Of a stretch of DNA of 64,000 nt, positions 51,840-61,745 are shown one piece after another (positions within the stretch are counted from its first letter, which is position 1; the number at the start of each line of letters is the position of its first letter). Made by a program: the position numbers and the translations under genes. Below the pieces are notes generated by a model. That model had not been told where the DNA came from. It was given only the letters and a program-made list of their open reading frames with translations, and did not search any database. The stretch is from Acinetobacter tibetensis. GTDB taxonomy: Bacteria; Pseudomonadota; Gammaproteobacteria; Pseudomonadales; Moraxellaceae. Where the stretch lies: NCBI RefSeq assembly GCF_023824315.1, contig NZ_CP098732.1, positions 3,224,001 to 3,288,000 of the forward strand, in the 5' to 3' direction.

Positions 51840-54023
51840 ATGAGCCAAAATACCAATAAAGTAGAAACAAGTGATTTAAAAGAACTATTTTTTTCACTCA
51901 TCGCTCAATGGAAACTGATTGCGTTATGCACCATCTTTAGCTTGGGGTGTGCACTGCTTTATTTAAGAGCTACACCTAACACTTATGCAGTGAGCGCTTT
52001 AATTCAGGTGGAAGACAGTAACGGGGCTGGTACCGCTGCCTTACTCGGTGATTTATCATCCATGGTAGATCAAAACTCACCGGCTCAAGCTGAAATCGAG
52101 ATTCTTAAATCTCACTTAGTACTCGGAAATGTAATTCAACATCTCAACCTAGACTTACAAGTCTCTGGTACAGAAAACTCATTTTTCGACCGTTTACTCT
52201 CTCCGCACATTTATAAAACCCAGTACAGTACGCAATCTGTCCTGTTTAAAGATAACGAAAAAGCATTCGACATAACACAATTTAAAGTCCCAGAAAACTA
52301 CGAAGATCAAAGCCTTGAACTTCGCTTCACAGATCATCAATTCAGTTTAACAGATCCCAAAACTGAGCAAGTCTTGCTTACAGCCAAGGTCAATCAACCG
52401 AATAGCATTCGTACTGCGGATGGCGTGTGGAATATTACGATTCACACTCAAGATCAACTCAATGATACCTATCTCATTCAGAAACAATCTTTACCTGCCG
52501 CAATAGATAATATCCTCACCAATTACTCAGTTGCAGAAAAAGGCAGGCTCACTGGTATTCTAGGACTCAACTATCAAGGCACAGATAAAGAGCATATTAT
52601 TAAAGTACTGAATGCCATTTTAGTCTCATATAGCCAACAAAATATTGAACGTCGTTCTGCAGAAACCGCACAGACACTGAAGTTCTTAGATGAGCAACTA
52701 CCTGAGCTAAAACAACAACTTGATGTTGCAGAACGTGAATTTAACAAATTCCGGGAAGAATACAATACGGTTGATGTTACCAGAGAGTCTGAGCTTTATC
52801 TTACACAAAGTATTAACCTTGAAACTCAGAAAATCGCCCTACAACAAACACGTGCTGAATTGGCACAGAAGTACACGGCTGCACACCCTGAAATGAAACA
52901 AGTTAATGCTCAACTTGAAGCAATTAACAATAAAATTAATGAACTCAATACAACACTTAAACAATTACCCGACTTGCAACGCCGCTATTTACAGTTGTAC
53001 CGTGAAGTCGAAGTTAAACAACAACTCTATACCAACTTATTAAATTCTTACCAACAACTGCGTATTTCCAAAGCAGGTGAAATTGGCAATGTTCGTATTG
53101 TCGATACTGCAATCAAACCAATTAAACCGATTTCACCTAAAAAATTACAGATTTTAGTTTTATCTATTTTCTTAGGTGCTTTCTTCGGTACACTTTTAGC
53201 CTTTCTACGCAACTTGCTACGTACAGGCATTAAAGATGCAGCTCAAATTGAAAATGTATTAGATCTGCCTGTGTATGCAACTGTTCCGCATTCACCTATA
53301 CAAGAAAGCCATAGTAAACTGCTTGAAAAGAAGAAACATATTCCTATTCTTGCAGTTAAAAATAGTGATGATATTGCGATTGAAAGCTTACGCAGCATGC
53401 GTACCGCTATTCAATTTGCGCTCAATCATGCACCTAACAATATAATTATGATTTCTAGTCCAGCACCAGGACTAGGTAAATCCTTTATTGCCACTAACCT
53501 CGCAGTGATTCTAGCGCAAACCAATAAGCGTATATTGTTGATTGATGCTAACCTGCGTCGTGGACATTTACACCAATATTTCAATCAAGATAATCAAGCA
53601 GGTTTAGCAGACTTTTTAAAGGGTCAGCAGCCTCTTGAAAAGATTATCAAACATACAGAAGTTGAAAATCTATCGTTCATTACATGTGGTGAAAGCCCAG
53701 CAAATCCTTCAGAGTTATTAAGCATGGAGGGCTTTAAAAATCTACTCGAACAGCTCTCTGGTCAATTCGATCATATTATTATTGATACACCACCCATTTT
53801 GGCGGTGACCGACAGTATTATCATTTCACAATATGCAGGTGTGAATCTTGTGATTGCACGTTATGCAAAAACCCAAATGAAAGAGTTAGATCTTGTTATT
53901 CATCGGTTTGAACAAGCCAATACCAAAATTACGGGGATTATCATCAACGATATTCAACGTACTGTAGATTCACATTATGGCTATAACTATGCTTATGATT
54001 ATAAGAGCTCGAAAAAAGTTTAA
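51840..54023 (+). CDS. wzc: Polysaccharide co-polymerase / autophosphorylating tyrosine kinase
   Basis: A 727-residue inner-membrane BY-kinase that sets chain length and gates Wza. A Wzz domain is flanked by two helices (about 22-44 and 430-450), with a long periplasmic coiled coil between. The cytoplasmic kinase has Walker A APGLGKS (Lys547), Walker B HIIIDTPPILAV, and a C-terminal tyrosine cluster (SHYGYNYAYDYKS). The Walker A' motif reads LLIDANLRRG: the second conserved Asp is Asn571. Its partner phosphatase gene, wzb, is dead just upstream. Confidence 0.95.
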   Translation: MSQNTNKVETSDLKELFFSLIAQWKLIALCTIFSLGCALLYLRATPNTYAVSALIQVEDSNGAGTAALLGDLSSMVDQNSPAQAEIEILKSHLVLGNVIQHLNLDLQVSGTENSFFDRLLSPHIYKTQYSTQSVLFKDNEKAFDITQFKVPENYEDQSLELRFTDHQFSLTDPKTEQVLLTAKVNQPNSIRTADGVWNITIHTQDQLNDTYLIQKQSLPAAIDNILTNYSVAEKGRLTGILGLNYQGTDKEHIIKVLNAILVSYSQQNIERRSAETAQTLKFLDEQLPELKQQLDVAEREFNKFREEYNTVDVTRESELYLTQSINLETQKIALQQTRAELAQKYTAAHPEMKQVNAQLEAINNKINELNTTLKQLPDLQRRYLQLYREVEVKQQLYTNLLNSYQQLRISKAGEIGNVRIVDTAIKPIKPISPKKLQILVLSIFLGAFFGTLLAFLRNLLRTGIKDAAQIENVLDLPVYATVPHSPIQESHSKLLEKKKHIPILAVKNSDDIAIESLRSMRTAIQFALNHAPNNIIMISSPAPGLGKSFIATNLAVILAQTNKRILLIDANLRRGHLHQYFNQDNQAGLADFLKGQQPLEKIIKHTEVENLSFITCGESPANPSELLSMEGFKNLLEQLSGQFDHIIIDTPPILAVTDSIIISQYAGVNLVIARYAKTQMKELDLVIHRFEQANTKITGIIINDIQRTVDSHYGYNYAYDYKSSKKV

Positions 54024-54045
54024 TTTATTTTCAAAATCCATTCAT

Positions 54046-54076
54046 AGAAAGAACGAGTATCATGCTCGTTCTTTCT
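54046..54076 (+). terminator. Hairpin after wzc
   Basis: Perfect twelve-base arms (54046-54057 with 54065-54076) and a seven-base loop, 22 bases past the wzc stop. The T run is inside the stem rather than after it, so strength is uncertain. Confidence 0.65.
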
Positions 54077-54205
54077 CACTTATATAATCAAATCAAGTGC
54101 AACATAATAGTCGAATAAAGTTGGATAGATCCTCCATCCCCCTAACCTCTTCTAATGCTCATTTATGCAGAATATTAAACGATCCTCAATCAATATGAGA
54201 ATCAA

Positions 54206-54241
54206 TTAAGCCACTTTACCTGTGACTAAAATTTTAGTCAT
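54206..54241 (-). pseudogene. galE start fragment fused to foreign DNA
   Basis: Overlapping the gpi stop (ATGACTAA), the minus strand reads [11 protein letters not shown] and stops. The first eight codons are those of the intact galE at 36485 (MAKILVTGG), after which similarity ends abruptly. It marks where the galE partner of gpi was cut away. Confidence 0.8.
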
Positions 54242-54302
54242 GCGTATTGCCTAATAAAGCTTTCAGTAAACCCTGAGTCGAAGCATCAAACTGTGCAATA
54301 TC
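54218..54302. repeat. Direct repeat of the gpi/galE junction
   Basis: This 85-base segment (gpi last codons plus galE first codons) aligns with 36462-36549 in the same orientation. Twenty bases across the galE start are identical (54218-54237 and 36462-36481); the gpi part is diverged but clearly related. The pair brackets the inner capsule block of about 17.7 kb. Confidence 0.8.
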
Positions 54303-55907
54303 CGTTTGCTGACCATTCAGTACTGGCAATAACTGATTGGCAATTTCTTTGCCTTTTTCCACGCCCCATTGATCAAAGGGATTAATATTCCAAATCACCG
54401 ATTGCACAAACACTTTATGTTCATAGAGTGCAATAAGCATACCTAAAGTTTTTGGATTCAACTCATTCACCAATATTGTCGTGCTTGGCTGATTTCCCTC
54501 ATATTTTTTATATTCAGGTAGATTTTCTACCTCATTCTCGCACAATGCTTGATTACCAAAAGCCAGTAATCTTGATTGTGCCAAACAGTTGGATAGTGCC
54601 AAATGATGTTGCTCAATGAGAGCCTCGGCATTTTCCACATAAGTGAATTGCTTGGCATTATAACGCTGTACGGGTGCGATAAAATCGCAACTCACCGCAT
54701 GTGTACCTTGATGTAACAACTGATAAAACGCATGCTGTGCATTCGGACCCACCTCTCCCCACACAATCGGGCAAGTCGAGGATTCAACTTTTTGATGATC
54801 ACGTTGTAAAGATTTACCGTTAGATTCCATCTCAAGTTGCTGTAAATACGCAGCAAAATATTTCAATCGACCATCATAAGGCAGAACAGCATGGGTTTGC
54901 ATATTCAGATAGTTGGTATTCCATACCCCCAATAACCCCATTAGCACAGGAATATTTTGCTCAAACGGTGCATTTTGAAAATGCTGATCCACCAAATGTG
55001 CACCTGACAACAATGCTTTAAAGCCGTCAACCCCAATTTGCAAAGCAATGGGTAATCCAATGCAAGACCAAAGTGAATAACGCCCCCCGACCCAGTCCCA
55101 TAATAAGAACTGATGATCAGGATGAATCCCCCAAGCCGTCATTTTTTCAGGTTTAGTCGACACGCCAATAAAATGACTTTTTAGAACACAATCACGTTGC
55201 CCTAAAGTTTTCTCTAACCATAGGCGAACTGTTTCAGCATTCGACAAGGTATCAATCGTGCCGAAAGATTTGGAAGAGATAATAAATAAGGTCGTTTCAG
55301 GTCTTAGCTGATGCAAGAGCTCTGAAAGCTGGCTGCCATCCATCGTCGAAACAAAATGTACATTTAAGGGTTTCGCTGTTTGGACTTTAAAATCCGATAA
55401 GGCATGAGAAACCATCAAAGGACCCAAATCTGAGCCACCTACCCCAATGTTTACCACATCTTGAATGACTTCACCCGTCACACCACGATATTGCCCCGCA
55501 TGAATTTTTTCGACCAAATTAAACATCCGATCTAATTGTTCATGCACTTGCTGAGATAATTCTGGGAAAACTTCAGAATCTTGAGGCAAGCGCAAAGCCC
55601 AATGCATCGCTGCACGTTGCTCTGTGTAATTAATGGCCTCAACGGAGAATAACCGACTGATCCAAGCTTTTAATTGTTTTGCTTCTGCTAATAAGAACAA
55701 TGCCTTTATCACAGGCAAATTGACACGGTGCTTACTAAAATCGAAAAGTAAATCTTCACAACGCAGACTGAAGTTTTCAAAGCGTTGTGCTTGTTCTGCA
55801 AAAAGCTGGTTCAAATGAATCGACTGCATTTCTTCCGCTAACTGATGTAGTTTTTGTTCAGTAGAAGGAAATGCTTGCTTAGGAAAATTTTCGATATTTT
55901 CTCTCAT
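54234..55907 (-). CDS. gpi: Glucose-6-phosphate isomerase
   Basis: Interconverts glucose- and fructose-6-phosphate; within capsule loci it links central metabolism to UDP-sugar supply. It is 557 residues. Typical segments are [38 protein letters not shown] and [17 protein letters not shown]. The ATG overlaps the ugd stop by four bases. Its natural neighbour galE is reduced to a stub just downstream. Confidence 0.97.
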   Translation of the reverse strand: MRENIENFPKQAFPSTEQKLHQLAEEMQSIHLNQLFAEQAQRFENFSLRCEDLLFDFSKHRVNLPVIKALFLLAEAKQLKAWISRLFSVEAINYTEQRAAMHWALRLPQDSEVFPELSQQVHEQLDRMFNLVEKIHAGQYRGVTGEVIQDVVNIGVGGSDLGPLMVSHALSDFKVQTAKPLNVHFVSTMDGSQLSELLHQLRPETTLFIISSKSFGTIDTLSNAETVRLWLEKTLGQRDCVLKSHFIGVSTKPEKMTAWGIHPDHQFLLWDWVGGRYSLWSCIGLPIALQIGVDGFKALLSGAHLVDQHFQNAPFEQNIPVLMGLLGVWNTNYLNMQTHAVLPYDGRLKYFAAYLQQLEMESNGKSLQRDHQKVESSTCPIVWGEVGPNAQHAFYQLLHQGTHAVSCDFIAPVQRYNAKQFTYVENAEALIEQHHLALSNCLAQSRLLAFGNQALCENEVENLPEYKKYEGNQPSTTILVNELNPKTLGMLIALYEHKVFVQSVIWNINPFDQWGVEKGKEIANQLLPVLNGQQTDIAQFDASTQGLLKALLGNTHD

Positions 55908-57169
55908 ATTCGACCAACTCCCTCATATGCAAAACCCTGCGCTTTGACATATAGAGGATCATAAATATTACGTCCATCTAGAATAAGTGGATGACGCATC
56001 AATTGCTGTAGTTTTTTATAATCAGGGCTAGAGTATTGTTTCCATGCGGTGATCACACATAAGGCATCCGCACCTTGAGCTGCATCATAAGCATCTGTAC
56101 ACAAAGTTAAATCTTCACGATGACCATACTGTTGATATATTTCTTTCAGCGCTTGTGGGTCATGAAGTTTAACCTTTGCACCTTGTGCCCAGAGTGCATT
56201 CAGCATTGCATGAATTGGGGAATTATGAATACTCGAGGTATTTTCTTTGAATGATGCTCCCCAAATTGCAACAATTTTATTTTTTAAATCCGAATGGTAA
56301 TAATTCCAGAGTTTACGAAATAAAATTTCTTTTTGCTGCTCATTGATCTCCAAAACTTGCTGCAACAGACGGCTTTTTGCACCACTTTTTGAAACTTCAC
56401 TGGATAATGTCAAAATATCATGCGAAAAATTTTCGCCACCAAAACCGGCTCCAGGTGCTAAATAAGCCGAGCCTATTCGCGTATCTGCCCCCATCCCCTG
56501 TTTAACATTGGCAATATCAATACCTAATTTTTCAGCCACCATCGCCAAATCATTGATATAACTGATCCGAGTCGCCAACATGCCTGAAATACTCAGTTTA
56601 GTAAATTCTGCATCTAGAATCGGCATGAACAAATATTGATTAGTTGTACTAAATATCGGTCGTAATAATTCTTCAACCAAAGTTTTAGCCTGTTCTTCTT
56701 CCACCCCCACAATGATCTGCTTCAGATGAAGTACACTATTGATGGCATTACCTTCTTGAATCACATCAGGTAAATAAACCCAATAATCTTGAGGTGAAAT
56801 CTCACTAAGCTTGTTCGTACCATTTAATCCAAAAGTTGCAGCATTAATCATCAATCTTGGATGAATAATCGGTTTCATAGCCAATGCTTTAAGGGCCTGA
56901 ACCGCTAATCCAATCTCAGTTGGACTATAACAAAAGAAATAAACATCTACATCTAAAGGAAGTTCAACGACAGAACAATAAAGAAGATGCCCAAGTTTAT
57001 GCTGTCGATTAAGACGAAAATTGACATCTTCATCTAAATACTGAACCCTTTTCTGATGGGAATGCTCATTATTTTTATGACTGCACCAATACACTTGATT
57101 GCCATATTCGGATAACAATACTGCCATGACACCAGCATTCAGTGTCGCACCTAATATCGCAACTTTCAT
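55904..57169 (-). CDS. ugd: UDP-glucose 6-dehydrogenase family protein lacking the active-site Cys
   Basis: Expected to oxidise UDP-glucose to UDP-glucuronate. It is 421 residues with an N-terminal Rossmann fold ([18 protein letters not shown], diverged from GxGxxG), the central helix region [22 protein letters not shown], and a C-terminal UDP domain ([23 protein letters not shown]). The region that normally reads GGSCFPKD is GGENFSHD (residues 244-251), so the catalytic Cys is Asn247. I believe this variant is shared by other Acinetobacter K-locus Ugd proteins, but that is from memory. It lies between galU and gpi, as usual. Confidence 0.85.
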   Translation of the reverse strand: MKVAILGATLNAGVMAVLLSEYGNQVYWCSHKNNEHSHQKRVQYLDEDVNFRLNRQHKLGHLLYCSVVELPLDVDVYFFCYSPTEIGLAVQALKALAMKPIIHPRLMINAATFGLNGTNKLSEISPQDYWVYLPDVIQEGNAINSVLHLKQIIVGVEEEQAKTLVEELLRPIFSTTNQYLFMPILDAEFTKLSISGMLATRISYINDLAMVAEKLGIDIANVKQGMGADTRIGSAYLAPGAGFGGENFSHDILTLSSEVSKSGAKSRLLQQVLEINEQQKEILFRKLWNYYHSDLKNKIVAIWGASFKENTSSIHNSPIHAMLNALWAQGAKVKLHDPQALKEIYQQYGHREDLTLCTDAYDAAQGADALCVITAWKQYSSPDYKKLQQLMRHPLILDGRNIYDPLYVKAQGFAYEGVGRI

Positions 57170-57191
57170 GATTCACCTACAAAGCTTATTT

Positions 57192-58070
57192 TTATTCGAC
57201 ATTCAATTCGGCAATCAACTGCTTAAACTCATGTCCTAATTTTGGATGAGCAATACCATAATGTAAAACAGCCTTTAAGTAGCCAAGTTTGCTTCCACAG
57301 TCAAAAGTTTCCCCTTTCATGCGATAGGCTTCAACAACATCAGTGGTCTGCAACATGGCAATCGCATCTGTTAACTGGATTTCATTGCCTGCCCCTTTGG
57401 GGGTCTGCTCTAAGAGCTGCATAATTTTTGCAGGCAGAATATAACGACCCACCACAGATAAATTCGATGGCGCAGTTCCAACCGCAGGTTTTTCTACAAT
57501 GCCCTGCATGGCAATACTTTCACCTTCTGCAGGAGATTTAGCTACATCCACAATACCATATTGATCCACCATGTGATCAGGAACTGCTTCAACCATAATT
57601 TGTGCAGCTTGAGCAGCTTCATAACGCTGAATCATGCAGGCAAGATCATTTTGATCCGATTTTTCTTTGACCAAAACGTCTGGCAATAAAACTGCAAAAT
57701 CATCATTACCAATAATACTCTTGGCACAAAGCACAGCATGACCCAAACCTAACGGTTGCGGTTGGCGTACACTCACAACACTGACGTGCGCAGGTAAAAT
57801 TTCAGTAATTTCTTTTAGAAGATCGGTTTTATTTTTTTGTGCCAATGTTGTTTCAAGTTCAAAATTTCGGTCGAAATAGTTTTCGATCGATGCTTTAGAT
57901 GCATGGGTCACTAAAATAATTTGTTCAATCCCAGCTTGAACCGCTTCACGCACCACATATTCAATTGCAGGACGGTCAACTACCGTGACCATTTCTTTAG
58001 GAATTGACTTACTTGCAGGTAAAAAACGCGTACCTAAACCAGCAACAGGTAAGATTGCTTTTTTAATCAT
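57192..58070 (-). CDS. galU: UTP-glucose-1-phosphate uridylyltransferase
   Basis: Makes UDP-glucose from glucose-1-phosphate and UTP. It is 292 residues: PVAGLGTRFLPASKSIPKEM at residues 8-27, then QPLGLGHAVLCAK and GEGESIAMQGIVEKP-like segments. It lies 22 bases ahead of ugd and 27 bases after the initiating transferase gene, in one operon. Confidence 0.97.
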   Translation of the reverse strand: MIKKAILPVAGLGTRFLPASKSIPKEMVTVVDRPAIEYVVREAVQAGIEQIILVTHASKASIENYFDRNFELETTLAQKNKTDLLKEITEILPAHVSVVSVRQPQPLGLGHAVLCAKSIIGNDDFAVLLPDVLVKEKSDQNDLACMIQRYEAAQAAQIMVEAVPDHMVDQYGIVDVAKSPAEGESIAMQGIVEKPAVGTAPSNLSVVGRYILPAKIMQLLEQTPKGAGNEIQLTDAIAMLQTTDVVEAYRMKGETFDCGSKLGYLKAVLHYGIAHPKLGHEFKQLIAELNVE

Positions 58071-58097
58071 GAAATTGAACTCGAATCATTACTAAAT

Positions 58098-58718
58098 TTA
58101 AGACTTAACTTGATCTTCAGATTTTTTTGGTGCGTTACCTTGAAATAAAGAGGGGCCAACATGACCAGGGGCATTAATCCCTTCACGCTTTGCCATCACT
58201 GCAACCGTTCTAAACATAATTTTAAAATCGACTAAGGTGTTATGGTGATCGACATACCATACATCACACTTAAAGCGTTCTTCATAATCTAACTCATTAC
58301 GCCCACTGACTTGTGCAAGCCCAGTCATGCCCGGTCGAACTTCTAAGCGACGTGCTTGTTCTGGTGAATAAAGCTCTACAAAGTCTTTCAACATTGGTCG
58401 TGGGCCGACAACGCTCATGTCACCCTTTAATACATTAATGAGTTGTGGCATTTCATCTAAAGAGGTTGAACGTAATTTTTGCCCAAATGGGGTAATGCGT
58501 TTTTCATCGGGTAGTAAGTTGCCATCCCGATCATACGCATCTTTCATAGAGCGAAATTTAATCATTTTAAAAAGTTTGCCATTCTTACCAGGACGTTCTT
58601 GGCAAAAAAAGATTGGTGACCCCAAATTTTTTCGTACTTTATAACTAACAATGAGGAAAATTGGAGACAATAATGTTAGTGCAATTAATGATATAACGAT
58701 ATCAACCAGTCTTTTCAT
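58098..58718 (-). CDS. Initiating sugar-phosphate transferase (ItrA-like), outer locus
   Basis: A 206-residue small phosphoglycosyltransferase with one N-terminal membrane helix. Motifs are FCQERPGKNGKLFKMIKFRSM, SLDEMPQLINVLKGDMSVVGPRPM and RPGMTGLAQVSGRN. Its position just ahead of galU is that of itrA in Acinetobacter K loci. The ATG at 58718 has GAGTAAG upstream and lies just after the preceding stop. It differs substantially from the inner-locus enzyme, so the two likely use different first sugars. Confidence 0.93.
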   Translation of the reverse strand: MKRLVDIVISLIALTLLSPIFLIVSYKVRKNLGSPIFFCQERPGKNGKLFKMIKFRSMKDAYDRDGNLLPDEKRITPFGQKLRSTSLDEMPQLINVLKGDMSVVGPRPMLKDFVELYSPEQARRLEVRPGMTGLAQVSGRNELDYEERFKCDVWYVDHHNTLVDFKIMFRTVAVMAKREGINAPGHVGPSLFQGNAPKKSEDQVKS

Positions 58719-58725
58719 TGCTATC

Positions 58726-59562
58726 TTACTCTGTTTTTTCAACTTTCTTACGTAGAAACGTATTATAAATTTTACCTAGCAGATTCGCTGGCATAAGTCT
58801 AAATGTAGACCGTACAATGAAGTACATATTAGCATAAAACGGTGACTGTATTTTTAGTTGTTTTTTTAAATCTAGTAACTGTTTTTCACTTTTAATATAT
58901 TGGAAACCTTTACGGCGTGCGTGCATACCATTACCTACACGAGCATATAACAGTACATCTGGCAAGTTCGCAACTTGATAGTCGTTACCAATTACACGTA
59001 GCCATAAGTTGTAGTCTTCCATAAACAAATGATGTTGATACCCTCCCAAGCTTAAAATCACATCACGTTTATACGCAACTGTCATATGATTGAATGGACA
59101 GCGATTTTGTGCAAATTTCTTTATTTGTTCATAAGTTGTAGGTACAGCTTTAAGTACATCTGCATCTGAAATATTTTGATCAAACTCTAAAATCTGACCA
59201 CCGAACAAGACTACATTTGGATTCTGTTCTATAAATTTAATCTGCTTTTCAAATCGATCAGATGTACAAATATCATCTGTATCCATACGAAAAACCCAAT
59301 TATAACTACATTGTTTTAAACCTTCATTTAAGGCTTTTCCAAGACCCACATTTTGAGGTAAAGGTACCACCTTCAGTGGACTACCAATTTTTGACTGCCA
59401 CTTTTGTACACAAGCAGTCAGTTCCTCACCGATGGGACCATCTAAAACTAATACAATTTCAGTTGGTTTAGTCATCTGTGAGTCCCAAATACTTTCAAAG
59501 CATTGATCTAGAAATTTAGGATTCTCTTTATAATAGAGCGATATTAATATAGAAAAATTCAC
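58726..59562 (-). CDS. Glycosyltransferase family 2
   Basis: A 278-residue GT-A enzyme: FSILISLYYKENPKFLDQCFESIWDS, LVLDGPIG, the metal site RMDTDDIC and FMEDYNLWLRVIGN with the catalytic Asp. It follows wzy by one base. The start of the family (SVL.SxY..E....L) resembles capsule transferases acting on the first sugar. Confidence 0.92.
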   Translation of the reverse strand: MNFSILISLYYKENPKFLDQCFESIWDSQMTKPTEIVLVLDGPIGEELTACVQKWQSKIGSPLKVVPLPQNVGLGKALNEGLKQCSYNWVFRMDTDDICTSDRFEKQIKFIEQNPNVVLFGGQILEFDQNISDADVLKAVPTTYEQIKKFAQNRCPFNHMTVAYKRDVILSLGGYQHHLFMEDYNLWLRVIGNDYQVANLPDVLLYARVGNGMHARRKGFQYIKSEKQLLDLKKQLKIQSPFYANMYFIVRSTFRLMPANLLGKIYNTFLRKKVEKTE

Positions 59563-59563
59563 G

Positions 59564-60655
59564 TTAAACTCGCTCCATATGCACTTCCGACTTTTTAGAA
59601 AAAGCTAAAATTAACAAGTAAAATAATACGAAATCTAATGGGGAGAAAAAACCTAATTTATCAAAAAAATATCGTATATAAATAACTAATAGTAGAAAAA
59701 GAAAAAACCACTGTTTCTTTAAAATTAAAAAAAATGGGATACACAAAAAAATAAAAGTTTGAAGTAAACCAAAACGAGAATGTCCTAAAATAAAAGAATT
59801 ATGCGGATTACCATTGTAACTTACAGCTAGCTGACAACAGTGGTCAATATTTCTACCCCAAAATAATTCATTATATGAATTTAAAATTCCACTAAAATAT
59901 TCAGCTCTTAATGCAGTCCTTGGGCTCTCTAAACCATACTGAAAACTTGTATTCAATGTAAGAAAAGAAATGATTGATTCAATATTTAAAAGTATCGCTA
60001 ATGATAATAAAATAAATATTGATGTAAATAAGATTATATTATTCTTGAGTCTATCTAAGAATGGAGTCATAAGAAGCAGGAAAGAAAGAGCAATTCCTGT
60101 TCTACCAAAAAGAAAAATGCATAAAATAAAAGTAATAACAAACACAAATAAAGGTTGTTTTTTGTTTTCGATATAATATGACGCTGAAACAAAAATTGCT
60201 AAGAGCAATAAAATTGCACTAACAACATTTCTACTACCTGCATTCAAAATTTCATTTAGACTTTCAATATCAAAGCCAGAGTGAACAATACACAAAATAC
60301 AAAATACAGCATAAAAAATGTAAACATATAAAGAGAATTTAGCTTTATTGTTAATTTTAGAAGCACTATAAGCTAAAATAATAGAGGATAAACCATAAAA
60401 TACATTTACCACATTACTCAGTGCAAAATAGTTTCCTGCAAAAAGAGAAAGGAGCAAAAAAAATAAAAAAAAGAATAAAATTAAAAATAAGCTTTCATAT
60501 TTCATTGATTTAACAATGTATAAAAATAACATACATGTTGTCGAAATAATTAAAGCTTGAGATACCATCCCCCCAATCCAATAATATATAAAGATAGAAA
60601 GTAAGAGTAGGGAAGAAATAAATATATTAATAAAATTATTATTGATTCTAATCAT
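59564..60655 (-). CDS. wzy: Wzy-type polymerase, outer locus
   Basis: A 363-residue integral membrane protein with about ten helices and a long periplasmic loop near residues 240-300 (SPRTALRAEYFSGIL, then GRNIDHC and NPHNSFILGHSRFG), the O-antigen ligase/polymerase pattern. The ATG at 60655 lies just past the preceding stop with GGGGGAT upstream; a longer frame overlaps the GT4 gene. It is strongly AT-rich. Confidence 0.85.
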   Translation of the reverse strand: MIRINNNFINIFISSLLLLSIFIYYWIGGMVSQALIISTTCMLFLYIVKSMKYESLFLILFFFLFFLLLSLFAGNYFALSNVVNVFYGLSSIILAYSASKINNKAKFSLYVYIFYAVFCILCIVHSGFDIESLNEILNAGSRNVVSAILLLLAIFVSASYYIENKKQPLFVFVITFILCIFLFGRTGIALSFLLLMTPFLDRLKNNIILFTSIFILLSLAILLNIESIISFLTLNTSFQYGLESPRTALRAEYFSGILNSYNELFWGRNIDHCCQLAVSYNGNPHNSFILGHSRFGLLQTFIFLCIPFFLILKKQWFFLFLLLVIYIRYFFDKLGFFSPLDFVLFYLLILAFSKKSEVHMERV

Positions 60656-60656
60656 T

Positions 60657-61721
60657 TCAATCCCCCATGAGCCGAAATAAATCCATCCACAGTTTATTAA
60701 TAGTTTCAGGATCAAATCGTTTAGAAGCTTTCAAGGAATTTAACGAAAACTCATTAATTTTATCTTCACTTTTCATTAAAACTCTTAACTTATTTGAAAA
60801 ATCATCAACATCACCTAGCTTAACTAAAAATCCATTAAGTTCATGATTTATTACTTCTGAAGGACCATATGGACAATCATAAGAAATAATTGGGAGAGAG
60901 AATTGCTGAGCCTCAATTAAAACCATCGGCAAGCCCTCGAATATTGAAGTCATTACATATATAGAAGAACTCTTATAAACTGATATAATATCCGAAGTTA
61001 CATCTTTTAAATAGATATTCTCTAGATCATATGTCTTTTTCAACTGAAGTAAATTTTCCTTTTCCTCACCCTCTCCATAGATCTCTAAAACCCAATCTGG
61101 AAACTCTTTATAAAGTTTAGCCCATATTTTCAAAAGATCCTTGTAGTTTTTTTGAAAATTATACCGACCAACAGCAATAATTTTTTTATTTTTAGATACA
61201 TTAGAAACATTACTGTTAACTTTTAAATAACTAGCATTGGGTATGCAAACTTTACTATTAATAAAACTATAACTTTGTAAATCATTCTGCGTTAAGGTAA
61301 CAACATAATTTACGACTTTAGGATAAATTAAAGCACTTAATTTTCTAATTAAAAAAGATCTACTTATGAAAGCCACATGCTCTAAAGAAATAACCTTCCC
61401 TTTATTACGCGGCAACACCAGACCAGTGAATAATGTTAATTTCCCCATATTATGCACAACAATATAATCATAATTATTTTTTGATAATTTTTCTTTGAGC
61501 TTAATATAAAATGAAAATAAATTTCCTTTTAGCGATTGAACCTTTACAGCATCATTTAATTCATAAGCAACTGATTTTTTATCAGTATTTCTATTTATTA
61601 TTGTCACATCAAAATTATTAGTTTCGACCAATTCATTTGCTAAATTACATGCAACCCTTTCTATTCCTGATCTAAATTTTAATGAATTAACTAAAAAAAG
61701 AACTTTTTTCTGTGCTGACAT
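60657..61721 (-). CDS. Glycosyltransferase family 4
   Basis: A 354-residue GT-B protein: LVNSLKFRSGIERVACNLANELV at the start, IIAVGRYNFQKNYKDLLKIWAKL in the donor domain and TSIFEGLPMVLIEAQQFSLPIISYD with the Glu pair. It is related to poly-GalNAc/galactosyl capsule transferases in general layout, but the linkage is unknown. A 53-codon small frame precedes it. Confidence 0.9.
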   Translation of the reverse strand: MSAQKKVLFLVNSLKFRSGIERVACNLANELVETNNFDVTIINRNTDKKSVAYELNDAVKVQSLKGNLFSFYIKLKEKLSKNNYDYIVVHNMGKLTLFTGLVLPRNKGKVISLEHVAFISRSFLIRKLSALIYPKVVNYVVTLTQNDLQSYSFINSKVCIPNASYLKVNSNVSNVSKNKKIIAVGRYNFQKNYKDLLKIWAKLYKEFPDWVLEIYGEGEEKENLLQLKKTYDLENIYLKDVTSDIISVYKSSSIYVMTSIFEGLPMVLIEAQQFSLPIISYDCPYGPSEVINHELNGFLVKLGDVDDFSNKLRVLMKSEDKINEFSLNSLKASKRFDPETINKLWMDLFRLMGD

Positions 61722-61745
61722 ATAGATACTTCCAAGTCTTACAAA

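Noticed and set aside
51561..51848. 95-codon minus-strand frame between wza and wzc
   Set aside because: It is the antisense of the wzb relic, whose plus-strand translation has clear homology.
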